Source: Euphorbia lathyris
Taxonomy: Eukaryota; Streptophyta; Magnoliopsida; Malpighiales; Euphorbiaceae
Direction: 5' to 3'
Assembly: GCF_963576675.1 (NCBI RefSeq)
Contig: NC_088911.1
Span: 76,103,256-76,167,255, forward strand
DNA length: 64,000 nt
Part shown: in pieces, positions 1 through 15,000 of the stretch
Numbering within the stretch: position 1 is the stretch's first letter
Layout of the letters: every line of letters begins with the position of its first letter
Translations under genes and position numbers: made by a program
The notes under the pieces: generated by a model
What the model was told of the DNA's origin: nothing
Database searches by the model: none
Seen by the model: the letters and a program-made list of their open reading frames with translations, nothing else

Positions 1-1221
1 CATATAGCAAGTCAATAGACTTAAGTCCAATTGTCTAAGTTCGATTAAAAATTAAAATAGATAAAAATAATGTGGGTTGTGCGTGTGTGTATGTGTATAT
101 TATAAACCAATTTGGTCAAGTTGTCTTGTATAATCATAATGGTTCTGGTGGATCTGTTATTTACTATGTTGTTATTTCTATCCTTAATTCCTATTTTATT
201 TTTTTAATCATTTTCAAATATATTTTTGCTGGCTTGTTCTTTTGGTTTTTACCTTTTCTATGTAAACTCAATCTTTGTGGGTTATCATTGTTTTCCTCAG
301 ACTTCTTTTGTTCTTTATTATTTTTTTTAAATCATTTAGCTGCCTTTTTTTTTTAACATGAAACTTAGCCTTTATGAGCTATCTTTGTTTTCCTCATTTT
401 GGGTTTCACACATCTATCTTTTCTTATTTAATTAACTTCTATGTTAAATATGTTTGGGAAGGTTAATTACTAGTTTGAGTGACTTGAAAAAGCCAATTGT
501 TCAACTTTGTTAAAATAACATCTGGAAAATATGAAAAAGAGTAAAAAGAATATTCACAAAATGACAAATAAAAGAAGATACTTATCTAATTTTATTTGAA
601 ATAACCATATTAATAAAAATATTGATATGCTGAAAGATGATCAAGTTCGTTCCTTGTTTACAAATTAAAATAGTCAAGCAATAGAGAGGTGCACAACATA
701 TAGAGTAGCAATTTTTACAACTTGCATTGTAGACTTTTTAAGTGATTAAGAATAATAAATTATATGTTTGGAAATTAAGTTTCAAGTCTTTTTTTTTTTT
801 TTTTTTTTCCATTTGCATCATCTTCAATAATTTTGCTAGTTATTAGTTATTTAGTTTATTCTGTCTTTATCTTTAGATTAAAATAATAATCTAGCCCATA
901 AATTAGTATTCCGAAAACAGTTTATTTTGAATAACAATGAACTGTTAGTCCTTTTCTGAAGGATGGTAACTTCTGTATACTTTTTGAGTTGCAGAATACT
1001 TAATAAATATGCCTTTCAGAGCTCTAGTATCAAGTTGTCTATTCTCTATCACATTTGAACAAGATGGTCCAAAGATTTGATTCTATTATCAAAGAACCAT
1101 GATTTGAAGAAGTCTTGCTGCTTTTCATGTGCTCTTAATCTTTTATTTCTTTATGCTGATTTTCATGTTTGCTACATTTAAAGCATGTTATTCAGTATTT
1201 TTATTTCTTTTATTTTTCTAG
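1..1221. other. Upstream intron sequence of the callose synthase gene
   Basis: The first visible exon starts mid-protein after an AG acceptor at 1220-1221, so this AT-rich stretch is most likely an intron. I see no exon, only poly-T runs (for example 790-808) and no repeat structure I can define. Confidence 0.55.
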
Positions 1222-3052
1222 TATCTGCTCAAAACTGCTGGGAGTCAACGTCGAGGGAAAACTTCTTTTGTTGAGCACCGGACATTTCTTCATCTTTACC
1301 ATAGTTTCCACCGTCTTTGGATATTTCTTGTTATGATGTTTCAGGTAAGGTTGTCTAATCAAAGGGTCTTTTAAGTAGTTTTCATTTGCTTCCTTCCTTT
1401 CTGCAATCAATGATGCTTCTAGCTTTAGAATTAAGATTTCACTTGCTGTGCATTGCAGATTGTTTACTTTTGTTCAGACTTTTCTAATCCCATTTGATGC
1501 CCTTTATCTGAATTCTCATCTTACTATTTGATTAAATTTTTACTGTTATTATGGGGTATACATTCTTTTTCTGTTTCCAGGGACTTGCCATATTTGCTTT
1601 CAATAATCAACGTTTCAACTCCAAAACCCTGCGTGAAGTTCTTAGTCTGGGTCCAACATTTATGGTGATGAAGTTTTTTGAGAGTATGGCATCCTTATTG
1701 CTTATAGTGGTGTCAACGTTTCGCTAAATTAAGTTAATTTCATTTTGTTACATTAATGCTATATATTACTGATGTGAGAGTGGCTGTTTTAGCATAGTGA
1801 TTGCAGATTTTGTTGCTGAGGTTGTAAACTCCTTGATGCAGGTGTATTAGATGTACTCATGATGTACGGTGCTTATTCTACATCAAGACGTGTTGCTGTT
1901 GCTCGAATAACACTACGTTTTGTTTGGTTTAGCGGTGCTTCTGTCTTTATATGCTTCCTTTATGTGTATGTTTGGTTACTTTTGTCTTTATTTCTTAGCA
2001 CTCAATATCCATGTCAATATGCCATATGTAAATGATCAGTTCTGATCACATGGACCTTAATGATCATGTAGTATTTGGTCATTCACCGTTAGATCTAGGC
2101 TTATTATAATCATAAGGTGGAGATTCAAAGCATCCTAAGGCTTGAATTTAATAAGCCTGTATCTAACGGTGAATGACCAAATTCATTTGGTCATTAAGGT
2201 GCATGTGAACATGGCTGTGTAAATGATAGGTTACATTCTGATTATTTGATTAAAATACAGGAAAGCACTTCAAGAACAGAGTGAGCAAAACCCAAGTTCA
2301 GTCATATTGAGGTTGTATGTGATCATTGTTGGTATCTATGCTGGTGTCCAATTTTTCCTTAGTTTCCTTATGCGGATACCTGCCTGCCACCGCATGACTG
2401 ATCGGTGTGATAATTGGTCTGTAATCCGCTTTTTAAAGTGGATGCGTGAGGTTCTTATTGCTTCCATACTCTAATTCCTTCTTTGTTCTTGCATTTTTCT
2501 TCTGACTTCATTTCACAGTCCAGCTTTTGTTGATGCATGTCAATGTTTTCAATTGCATGAGTGTACTTTCTAATCTTAATTGTTTATTTATTTTTATTTA
2601 TATATGAAGGAACGGTACTATGTTGGCCGAGGCATGTACGAAAGGACTACTGACTTTCTGAAGTAATCTCTTTCTCCCTCTGTTTTTGTGTGTTTATGTT
2701 CAACAAAAAAAAAGCAATATTAATAAGGATATCTAATGAAAGGTAAAGGAAGAAAATTGACCCAGGTAACTCTACAACGGCCATTATGCTTAAATCATTA
2801 TGATCAATTATACGATGGATCATGAGAGATAGGAGAGGGAGAGACGTGAGGCAACTAGCTCTTTTGTTTTCTTCTTTCTCTTATTGCAAAATGGGAACTG
2901 ACATATGAAAGAACTGAAATCTATATTTTCTATATATATATATATATATAGTATTATTTTGTTTCTTACTTACAAATGTGTTGCTGTGCAGGTACATGCT
3001 TTTCTGGCTTGTTGTTTTGAGTGCAAAATTCTCATTTGCATACTTTCTCTTG
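1222..3052 (+). CDS. Callose synthase exons 1-6: N-terminal membrane domain
   Basis: These six exons encode the end of the FKS1-type domain 1 (GKTSFVEHRTFLHLYHSFHR) and several hydrophobic helices, for example around IFLVMMFQGLAIFAF, SGASVFICFLYV, LYVIIVGIYAGVQFF and YMLFWLVVLSAKFSFAYFLL. They form the N-terminal transmembrane bundle before the large cytosolic loop. Exon 4 uses the weak donor GTTCTT at 2451. The 3' end of exon 6 joins exon 7 (IKPMVKPT) in phase 0. Confidence 0.88.
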
Positions 3053-6000
3053 GTTAGTCACATCATAGTTCATTGGTTATATAGGTTTGTGCTATTCTCT
3101 TAATATTTTGAATTGTTATGTGGCAGATCAAGCCAATGGTGAAACCTACAAGGGAGATTGTGAAGATGACAGATAATATAAATTATTCGTGGCATGATAT
3201 TGTATCAAAACGTATGGCTAATTTTACATATTCTCTGCATATTTGTGTTTTAAGTGGCATTCTGAACTATCTTCTCTGGATATGCATGATTTTTTTATTT
3301 TACATACACACACAAGTGATATTGAATAAACAAGTTGCTTGTAAATTAGATATTTTCATGTTGACATTGTGGCTTAAGAAAAGTGTCGTACCAAATATGT
3401 TTACATAGTCAAAAGGAAAAGTTAAGCTCGAAAAGAAAGAACATTTTGGATCAGTGAACATACTCATATACACTAGTATTCAGACATCTTTGATCATATC
3501 AGGTCGTCCATGGTCACTTTTAGCAGTCTCAATCTACTTTATTTTTTTATTTTTTTTATATTCAAGTATTGATTTTATATTTGGAACTTTTGTGTGAATA
3601 TTTAAACAGCTACAGAAGAAAATTTATGGTTTGCAAATATATTTAAATTTAACCTAAAGTTCTATCACAGTGGTGAACTTCTAGTTTTGCTATAGTTTGT
3701 ACTTTAAACAAACCAATTTCATAATCGGTTTCTATTTGTGACGGTTATAATTTGTGTATCAGAAAGTGTTTAATACCTAAATTAACACTAAGTTTCCTTG
3801 TGTTGTGGTCCAAAATTTCAAATTTTCGCCAATTATATTTACTTTTGTCTTACTTATAAGTACTTTCATTATATTTTGTTTTCAAACCACTAGAATTTAA
3901 ATTGATACTCATTCAGGACCAAATTTACAGATTAATAAAGAATCAAGCTTTGTATCTCTCTCTCTCTCTACTTTACACCTTATCGTTTATTTAAGAAGGA
4001 CTATTTAATAACTTATGTAGCACTTTAGATTTTTAGTGACTTTTCTGTCTGGTTCTCAGCCAAAAATAAGGTTAATTGTAGCAATTAAAATTTGCTAATC
4101 ACAGTGAAACAAGCTGGTGTCCACTAACCATGATAAAATATTAGTGCAAAGCTTAGTGTCTATTTGAATGATTTACCCTAATGTAAACCAAAGGATTATT
4201 TTTGGTCATTGGGTAGGATTGTAGCAATTATTTACTTCTTTTTGCCTCAGGATTTCAATGCTGTAATTTCTTTCTCAAAACCAGGGGTTGTTGTGGGCCA
4301 GGTTTTGCAAAACCTGTACCTGACATGGCAAGAAAAGTAATACCTAATTAGTCTCAGGGTGTATGGGTTTGGTTTAGGTGTAAAGTAAACACGACTTGGG
4401 TTTCATTCTGGAATATGCACCCAAAAAACCTATTGAATGTATTGGTATGGTTGGGCTCCAATGAGTTTCGCCCTCTCATAAGTGTATGCACCTATGTAGT
4501 AGTTGTTTAGTTTGACATTGTTATGTCTCGAGTGCTTAGCTGCTTCTGACTTGTTGATGTGCATGCAGATAATCATAATGCCCTGGCTGTTGTGAGTCTG
4601 TGGGCTCCAATTGTTGCTGTAAGTAGCATTTAATTTTGAAGCATATATATTTTTTTTTGCATGTGGACATTTTGAGCGTACAGTTAATACTTTGTTCACC
4701 TAAGAATTCTGCCTTTTTTTTTGGTTTAATTGCTGTAATTTTGTTTATGGGCCTCGTGGTTATATTTTCTCCTCTGCTTTTCCTATGATTGACTAAATCT
4801 GAATTTTGGGAAATTTGGTTCCGAAAGTTTTCAATTTGTAAGTATGTAGGATATGCACGAAAAGTCTTAACTATTATGAAAAAAAATATAAGTGAATAGA
4901 AAGAACTAGTATGTTATTGATTCTGCATCAAATGGAAAATAAGAAAATGAAAGGAGAGGAGAATCCTAGAGAACAGAAAAGAGACCTTGAGATAGTCCAA
5001 TTGAAGCTTAAGATGCGGCGGCTCAATCCCACAAGGCTTTTTCTCGTCTCATTCCAAATGCTGCATCAAGTATATAGTACAGTTTTTGAAATTTCCCTGT
5101 ACTTCTGTTTCCAAAACTCTCCTGTCTTCCCTCGTTAAGTCTTAATTTGAGTGCAAATGAATAGAAAATCTGGACGGGCTGATGCTTATCTTTTTGCTAG
5201 CCTATTATTCTGTAGAGCTATCTTCTGTCACTTGGGAAAAATTTACCAATATTAAGACATTTATGATATTCTAAGAGCTGTATAGAGATGCACACATACC
5301 AACCAAGAAAGTTATACTTCTACCAAAATTCTTTAAGGGGTTTTGCCATATTTGATTATTTTTGTGTCATATGAAATCAAAAGAAATTTTATTATCATGG
5401 ACTTACTAATCCAGAGGGCGAGCCTTGGCGCAACGGTAAACGTTGTTGTCGTGTGACCAAGAGGTCACAGATTCGAGTCATAGGAGCGGCCTCTTGCCAA
5501 AAAAAAAAAAATTGGTAGGGGAAGGCTTGCTCCCAATACACCCTTGTGGTGGGACCCCTCCCCAGACCCTCGCTTAGCGGGGACGCGTTGCCGCCCTATG
5601 GACTTACTAATCTATTCAGTCAATTTTCTGTAATACGATCTGCTATTCTGCCAAGGCCTTCTTAATGTACATAAAGGCAGAGCTTTACTGTTTCCAAATA
5701 TACTGAAACGATGATACAGTCTTGATTTATGCCACCAGACTATCATGAATACTTGTTGTAATAACATTCTTGTGTTCTGACTATGTTACATGGAAACGAA
5801 ACCGGACACCAAGAAATGGTATTTGTAAAAAATATAGGAAAGGTGAACATGGGGGAAATGTGAAAATAATAAAAATACACCTTATCTATAAAAATTTAAA
5901 ATTATAATGATGTATATTTAATTTTGTTTTTTAATATATATATGAATTAACAAAAGTTGCATACAAGTCACATAATAGAGGGAAAAGAACAAATTTTTTC

Positions 6001-9000
6001 ATTTTAAAAGCTTGTAAAAAATGATCTAGAATTATTGAACATATGATTCACATTGATCTACTTCTGGAAACAGATTACATCCTAGGAAACGAGTTCCCAA
6101 ATTTTAAGAAAAGAGTTTCCAGGTTTGTTAAATTGCAGAAACGTGACCCATAACATTTTGTACAAATTTTTGAGAGTTTCCATTTCCGAAATGTTTTAGA
6201 AACATGAAATGCTCGAAAATCAAGGTTTCCGTGCAACATAGTATTCTGTAAATCAAAAGAAAGTGGCAACACATAGCACAAAGAGTGTATTGGATAAGTA
6301 AATAAATAATTACATAAAGGATAAGCCAATTAGTAAATCATGCGATTAACAAGTATCTGCCTCTTTTTATTAGGATAGACATTACTTTTCTTTGGTAAAC
6401 ATGTGATATTTATTACTTCCTTTCATCAACAGATTTATCTTTTGGATATTCATATATTCTACACTATCATATCTGCCATCTGGGGATTCTTGCTTGGAGC
6501 AAGAGACCGCCTTGGTGAAGTGAGTAACTTCTTACCTTTCTGCTTGTCTGTGTTCTTGTTTTTCATTTTCTCCTTCAATCTTAACTCACATCTTGCTTTC
6601 TGACTGCTTAAAAGTGGTTACTGATTGTTTTGTGTTGGTTACCAATATTTCTACGAGACTTTCATTGAAGTTTTGTTTCTCTTGAGTTTCTTCATTAAGA
6701 CTCACTCTCAAGTTATATCTACAGATTAGATCTCTAGAAGCTGTACAAAAACTGTTTGAGGAGTTTCCTTGTGCTTTCATGAATACTCTTCATGTTCCAC
6801 TTCGTGACAGGCAAGATTTTCTTTGTTTTCTTCCTTTCCCATAAGCTCTGTCAGATATTAATATGAAGTGGACCTTTAACTATAAGCTTGAGCTTTTAGT
6901 TCAAATGGTTCCATGACATGGTATCAGAGCCAGTTTGACCAAGTGGTCCAGGGTTCGATTCCTGACAGCCCCATTTGTTGAGTTAACTGCAGGACATGGT
7001 AATATGGGCCTGTGTTTGCACGCTTCAAGCCCAGTGGGCATTCGCGTGTGGGGCTGTGTCAGATATTAATATGAAGTGGACCTTTAACTATCAGCTTGAG
7101 CTTTTAGTTCAAATGGTTCCATGAATATTATGGTGCTTCCTGTTAGTTGAAAATATTGTCACTTTCTTTTATCCAAAAAAAGTAGCTTTTTAGTTATGCT
7201 TTTGTTCTGGCATGTGACAACTTTTCTTTCTGCAGGGTATTCGAAAGTACATCTAATCAGGTGAGTTCATTAAGGCTTGGAATTTTTGTGTGCAGTCTTT
7301 TTGTTATTTCTTGACACAAGACAGAGGCACAAGAACTATACTAGACATGTCTGAGTCTCAAAGATGCTTGAACATATTATAAAGGGGAGTAAAAGAAAGA
7401 ACAGCTGATATTTGTTGTTGCGACCCTATCCTTATCTGCTACTAAATAGGAAAACTATTACTAAAATGGAAATCCTAAGTATTCCAGGAATACTTTTAAA
7501 CAGAAATGTAGACAAATTGATTTACCAGAAGCACAAGAATTTATAACAATCATAAAAGGTTTGTAAGGCTTCTGCATCGGAGTCCACTTGAAGAGTACCC
7601 AACCCTAGTTTTGTAGTTGACTACAAATGCTGATGCTTTAGTTTTCTGATTGTCAGTAACATCTGCCTATTATTGAACAATGTTGCCATTGAATTTTGAA
7701 TCTGAATGCCTATAGTCAATTTATTCCTGTCCTCGAACACTTTAAACATGGACTGATTATATGAGACTTGTGGATTATGCGCTCACTTTGAAACTCTTTA
7801 ACTTGACCTGCCAAGAAGTTGCTTTGTTATTTTGAAGATATCAAACAATGCTATTAAATTGTTGCGGATTTCTTTCTTCGATTTTGCCCAGTTTTTCTTG
7901 ATTTTCTTCTGTTATATTATTAACATTGTTATAATAAGGTAAATTTGTCCACCCAAGCTCACCTGTTTGTTCTGTTTATCCAGTTCTCCCCTAAATTCTC
8001 ATACTCAAATATTATAATCTTCAGAAACTTAATCTGAATGCTCTTGCTCTTAACTTTTTCTTCTGATACCAAATTTTGAGAAGACTGAATTTAGCTTCAT
8101 CTCAACGAATTTAATAAACACAGGCAAATGACTAATACCAACTGAATTTTATTTAAATTCGTCTTGACATGTATAATGAATATAACCACCTCAATAAATT
8201 GAAACCTATTTACATGAATTTATATGCAATAGTTATAAAGGATTTCAATGGCCAATTCCTTTATTATTTATATTGGGTCAACATTCTACTGTTGTTCTAT
8301 TGCTTACCAAAGTTCCTGCAGTGTTTTCAAGTTAAGTTTATTTGATTATTTCATGTAGTTTGAGGATGTATATAAATATTTAGCAGAAAATGTCTTTCTC
8401 CTTTTTTTTTCTTTAATTGTTGAATTATATACTCTTTTGAATGTAAGTACTACCTATGTACTAAACAGAAATACTGTTTAAGTGGGCTGATATTGAGGCT
8501 ACAAGTCCGAGATTGATGCGTTGTTGGTTCTTGTCCTAAGTCATTGGGAATGGAGACCTAATTGTAGCTGGTTCCCATCCCAGTTCCAGTGGATTCAGAA
8601 GTGGACATTCTGTCTTTGTTTCTGTTTTTCTTTTCTAGAAGAGATCTTTTATAAAATATGAAATTGATTATGAACTTCTGTTACTTAATTTCTGTCTGTG
8701 CATGAAGGTTTTGGAGAAGAGAAAGATTGATGCTGCCCGATTCTCTCCCTTTTGGAATGAGATTGTAAAAAACCTGAGGGAAGAAGATTATATTACTAAT
8801 CTGTGAGTTCCACATCTGATAAGCTATTCTATATGTTGCTCATACTTTACGTGATAATGGTTGTGGCTGCTAGACTTTTTTGTTTCTTTTTTATTCATTC
8901 TATTGTGTAACCGGTTGCCATATCTATGAAAGAGCATTTTCAGATTTTTTTTTTATATAAATATGTTTCCTGTTAAGTTAATATTTTTGGTATGTAATTA

Positions 9001-12000
9001 TGGTTAGAGTTCATCTTGAGTCAAGTTGTAGAATTATTTCAAACTAGTACAAAGTCTACATAATCATTTCTTGTATTTATTTGTCTAAAGAACAATACAA
9101 TAGAGATTGACAAATGTTCTTGCTGTCAATTATTGATTAGCTATAGATATTTATACAACAGATAAAATATTAAACTAGGAAAGCTAATAAATTTACAGCA
9201 ATTGACTATTTACTATGACTATTGACTATTTACATCTATTCACATTGTAACACTCCCCTCAAGCTGGAGCATAGATATTTATCATGTCCAACTTGTTATA
9301 GATATAGTTTACTCGAACCCTATTTAAGGCTTTAGTGAAGATATCTCCAATGTAAGCCGTTGAAATGCTGTTTTCTTCTAGCTTCTCACGAACAAAATGG
9401 CAGTGGTGATTTTGTATCCAAGTTCGGACAACAGATGACGAATCTACATAACTTCACAAACTGATTGAGACATTGCTCGATACTCAGATTTTGCACTGGA
9501 GCGAGATACAATATGTTGCTTCTTGCTCTTCCAAGAAACTAAATTTCCTCGCCTAGGAGTCCCTTTTAAGTAACATAAGATCTTTTCAAGAATATGCTAT
9601 AGCAGGTCTAAGATAATTCAACTTTCCCGCCGAACGCCTATATCTTCCTGGATCTGCAAAAAGCTCTCCTTCCGATGTGAGATGCCAATTCGGAGTCATA
9701 GGCGCACTGCATGACTTAGCTCTAGATTTTCCTTTTTTGACAACAATTCAAGAACATATTTTCTTTGAGATAGTAGGATTCCTTGCATACTCCTTGATAC
9801 CTCAATTCCCAAGAAGTACTTCAGAGCCCCCAGATCCTGACCATGACGAAAGAATTTAGTAACAATATTGTCTACATATACGAGAGGGCGAGCCTTGGCG
9901 CAACGGTAAAAACGTTGTTGCCGTGTGACCTGAGGTCACGGGTTCGAGTCTTAGGAGCGGCCTCTTGCCAATTAAATTGGCAAGGGAAGGCTTGCCCCCA
10001 ATACACCCTTGTGGTGGGACCCCTCCCCGGACCCTCGCTCAGCGGGGACGCGTAATGCGACCGGGCCGCCCTTTTTTTTTTTTATTGTCTACATATACGA
10101 TAAGGAGGAGGATACATACCTGATGTAGATGTTTATAGAAAATAGAGTGATCACACTTGCACTTCTTCATCCCAAATGTCTCAACTTCTTGGCTCAACTT
10201 CCCAAACCATGCCCGGGGACTTCGTTACAACCCATATAGAGATTTGCAGAGATGACAAACTTTGCCATACTTCCACTGAGCAACAAACTCGGGTGGTTGC
10301 TCCAAGTAAACTTATTATTGAAGGCCCCCATGTAAGAAAGCATTATTTATATCCAACTCATGCAAGGACCAATTGGAACTGGCTGGCATTGAGATAAAAA
10401 GACGCATAGAAGTCATCTTTGCCACTGAAGAGAAAGTGTCAACTCCATACGTCTGAGCATAGCCCTTTGCAACAAGGCGAGCCTTTAAACAAGCAACTGA
10501 ACGATCAAAATTGACTTTCACAGTAAACACCCAGATGTGATAGGCCTCTGAGACAGATTTAGGAACAGTAGTAGAATCAAGTGAAGCAATAAAAGAACGT
10601 GGAGAGGATAATTTGTCATAGGAAACAAAAGCAGAAATAGGATATGTGCAAGATTGTTTACCTTTGCGAAGAGGAAGGTCATCACTATCTTGACTGGACT
10701 CAAAGGTTTGATCTGATGGAGAAATAGTGACTGGTACTGGATCAGATGCAGGAGGATGTTGTCGCCTTGAATACACCCGTTGATAGGAGTCCTAGATGGC
10801 TGTGAGGGCTGAGACTGAGGAATATGGTTGACTTGATAGACCAACATACTGTCAACATCAGTTTCGGAAGTGGATGTATCTGAAGGTAGGGGATATAAGG
10901 TAGGGCGCTCCAGAAATGTGACATTGGAAGACACAAGGTACTTATTAAGAATTGAGGAGAAACAACGATACCCTTTCTGAAGACAAGAGTAACCAAGGAA
11001 GACACATTTTAGTGCTTTAGGATTAAGTTTGGTGACTTGTGGTCGAACATCTCGAACAAAGCAAGTGGTCCAAAAAATTCGTGGTGACACCGGAAATAAT
11101 GGTATGTTCGGAAAGAGAGTGCTGCAGGGAGTCTTACCTTGTAAGATGGAGGAGGGCATGCGATTTATCAGTGGAACATGTGTCTGGATCAAAAGAGCTC
11201 TGGCGGTTTGAAGTAGATGATGATTCTTTCGTTTAGCTACACCATTTTGAGATGGTGTATCAACACAGGAATATTGGTGAAGTGAAGGATACCATTCTGG
11301 AGCATAAAAGTTTGAAAAGGTCCAGAAAAGTATTCTTTAGTGTCAACGGCTTTGCACAGAGAATGCAAAAAATTTTGGGGGTAACGAGGAAAAATAGCTG
11401 CTAGTTAAAAGTCTGGCTCTGAAATATTGGAGAAAATATTCTCTCTATTAGACACTATTATTTACAACGATACTCTATTTATATACACTATATAAAGAAA
11501 TTAATCATAGATGCAATTAGCATGTCTATGAACTTTTTGTAATGAACCGCTAAAATGTAATACAAGGAATTTTTCTAAATAATCACTCTAGTTACTTGTA
11601 AAATCCTTCTAAACATCAATAAACAGTCCTTTTGTCATTCCTATGAACAATTGTAAAAGATAATTTTTTTTTGCTTTAATCATAGTTAAAAGGACTGTTT
11701 ACCATGGTCATACATAACAAAAATTTGAAAATGGTGAGGGTGGCTTAACTAGGGAAGTAGCATACTTCCATGTTTTTTTCAAGGAAATATGTTATCCCCT
11801 ATATATTATTATAAGGAAATGATAGTAATATGCAAAGGTTTTCGACTGACTTAATTTAGTAATCTAATTGTCGTTTCTGTTTACTCCATTAGTTATCTAT
11901 CTGTAATGACCTGCAATGATTACAATTTTCTTCTCTAAATGACATGCATTAAATAAATGTAATTTAATCACATGATTTTCTTTTGTTAATATGAATTAGA

Positions 12001-15000
12001 TACAAAAGAAATTCCTCTTGATTTTTTTAAATGTTTAATTGTTTGCTTGTTTAAATTATCGGGGAAGTAAATGCCATGTATATTTTTGGATCATATTAGT
12101 TACAAAAGCAAAACATATGCTAATTTGAGGGTAAAATGCAAATGAGAGTTGCTCAACTCTGGCTATTGTTTCACTATAGTATGGCTATTAAAACTTACAC
12201 TTGTGTCATAAAAATAATTGAACATTGATTTTTGTCCCACTAAAGTCGTTATGATTTTCCAGCCAAATCTAAATCTGGAATAGATGACGTGGCATTACTT
12301 CGGTCATGAATCAAGCCACTTTAAATTTTGAGCCACATCTTAGCTAATGCATTGTCAGCAACAAAATATGCCAATTGCTGTCTATAAGCAACAACAAATT
12401 GAAGTTTTGGGGTGTTTCTATTGTTGATGTGCTATTAGTCGAGCTGAAGTGGTGGCTCTTAGACTTTAACGTAGCTTGAGTCCATGGTAGAAGCATGCTA
12501 GGTTAGTTTTTGGCTGAGACTTTGGTCGGAAATTCATAACAGTGACTGTAGTGGGATAAAAATTCAAGTTGATTTATTTTTATAGCACAAAAATTGAAGT
12601 TTATTGACCATAGTGAAACAATAGGAGAAGTTGAGTGACCCTCATTGCATTTTACCTGTTAATTCGAACTTTACTGCATATCTTTTATGTTAAACTGATT
12701 TTTCTCTTATGTATTTTCCTTGAAGCGAAATGGAATTGCTTTTGATGCCCAAAAATTCTGGAAATCTTCCCCTCGTCCAGTGGCCCCTTTTTCTTCTTGC
12801 CAGCAAGGTTATTCCTTAGCTTTAAGCACATTGCTTCTCTTATGTTCTCCATATATATTAGGGCTAACTTAAAAAAGAAAAATACAGATTTTAGCTTGAA
12901 ACAAGAACTTTGACAAGGAAAGCAATATACTTTCATATTCACTTCAATAGCAAAATTACATAATTGATCATATATGTATGTATGCGTGTGTGTTTGTATG
13001 TATTATGTATTTTCCATCTCTTTTTTTTTTCAATTGTAGCAAAAATATAAATATTTTTTTAAATTCAACTTGAAATCCATTTACTTGATTAAAAAGTGAA
13101 AGACAGTAAAATAAGAAGAAATATTGAATACTTATTGGAATGGTAATAGAATAAAATTTAATTACAATATCACTAAAATTTATGTATTCATTTTTATTGA
13201 ACAATCTAGTAATACTTACATAATGTGTCCTACTTTTTGCATTTCTAAGTAGGAAAATCAAAATTTTAAAAGGTGACAAATGGAAAAATAAGAACAATTG
13301 TCCACAATTAGTATGTCCTTTCAAAGTGGAGGTGGGAGTTTCAGTTTCAAAATCCAGCTTTTAATCCCCATTCATCAATTTAGAAGGGGGGGAAAAGAAA
13401 AAAAATAACCAATTTAGAAAGATTATTTTTTATTAAAAATACCAAGCAATCTTACTGAATTTCCTTTGGAAGTACTTAATTTCATACACTTTTATCAGTT
13501 TATTTCAAATTTTCTTTGAATAACGTTGTTTCTCATTTTACTAATTTGTCGTATTTTCTTTTTTAATGTTAAGGGATTCATGACAAAACATGTTATTTGT
13601 CAAAATTGAAGTGAATATTAAAGACCAATGGTTTTTTTCTTTAAAATTTACTTTGTTATGCTAAAAGGGCGGCCCGGTCGCATTACGCGTCCCCGCTGAG
13701 CGAGGGTCCGGGGAGGGGTCCCACCACAAGGGTGTATTGGGGGCAAGCCTTCCCTTGTCAATTTAATTGGCAAGAGGCCGCTCCTAAGACTCGAACCCGT
13801 GACCTCTGGTCACACGACAACAACGTTTTACTTTGTTATGCTAAAATATGAAAAAAAAAACTAAACTTCGTGATTTTTAATAATTAGCCTGCTCTCTTAT
13901 AATTTCATCCTTTTTTCTTGTGTGGAGAAACTTACTTTTTACACATGGTCTATGTAGATTTTTTTGGCTAAGGATATTGCTGTTGAGAACAGAGATTCAC
14001 AGGATGAGCTATGGGAAAGGATTTGTAGAGATGACCATATGAAGTATGCAGTTGAAGAATGCTTTCATGCACTTAAATTTATTCTGACAGAAATATTTGA
14101 AGGTGAAGGCAAGATGTGGTAAGTTTGCTTTGAAGTAGTGGTCTCATATGTTTACAAGTTACACTGACAGGAATTGAAAATCTCCCAATCGTGATTATGC
14201 CTCCACATCAGGGTTGAGAGAGTTTATGGAGACATCCGATCAAGTATTGATAAGAGGAGTATTCATGTTGACTTTCAGCTAAACAAGCTATCACTGGTTA
14301 TTTCACGAGTAACTGCTTTAATGGGAATTCTGGTATGTTTATTTCTAGTATTGAAGTTTATAACACTAATATCCCGAGAAATACATATGCATGAATAGCC
14401 TAGCTTGTGCCTAAAGTAATGAATAAAAAATTAGGGATTCAGAGAAAGTATCTTTTTTAGAAGAAAAAAAATAGTGTGGTTAGTTATTTTCAATTGTTTT
14501 TTCACAAGATGTCAACCTTTGTTGGATGGGAAGAATTACGCGTATTGGAAAGCCCCTTTTGCCCCCCCTTTTTGGCTTATCTTTTTGCGCAGTGGATTCG
14601 ATAGCCCCTTTGTATCAATGAGGCGAACTCTGTCCACTATGTTGCATGGAACCAAATTTGATATTTGTAAAAGGACTCAATGGACACTGGAAACAGTTAC
14701 TTGTATAAAGTATGGGAAATGGACACCAAGAAATGATATTTGTAAACAAAATTTTAGTGTCTCCTACTGTTTTAGCATATACTAGGTTTACTAGTACAGT
14801 AATCACCATTGTTATCATAATCTTACTAGGACTTGATACTGGTTAATATTTACTTTATGCTTATTTACTTGGGCATTGCGTTTCGAATGTTCCTCCTTTA
14901 GAAAGAGTCAGAAACATCAGATTTGAAGAAAGGTGCTATCAAAGCTGTTCAAGATCTCTATGATGTTATGCGGCATGATTTCCTGTCTGTCATTATGAGG

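Noticed and set aside
3118..3408. 96-codon frame on the + strand as a small gene
   Set aside because: It is exon 7 of callose synthase (3127-3211) reading on into the intron.
9890..9960. Possible tRNA genes (A-box and B-box sequences at 5412, 9884)
   Set aside because: The boxes belong to SINE heads; no complete cloverleaf or anticodon arm can be drawn, and target-site duplications show they are SINEs.
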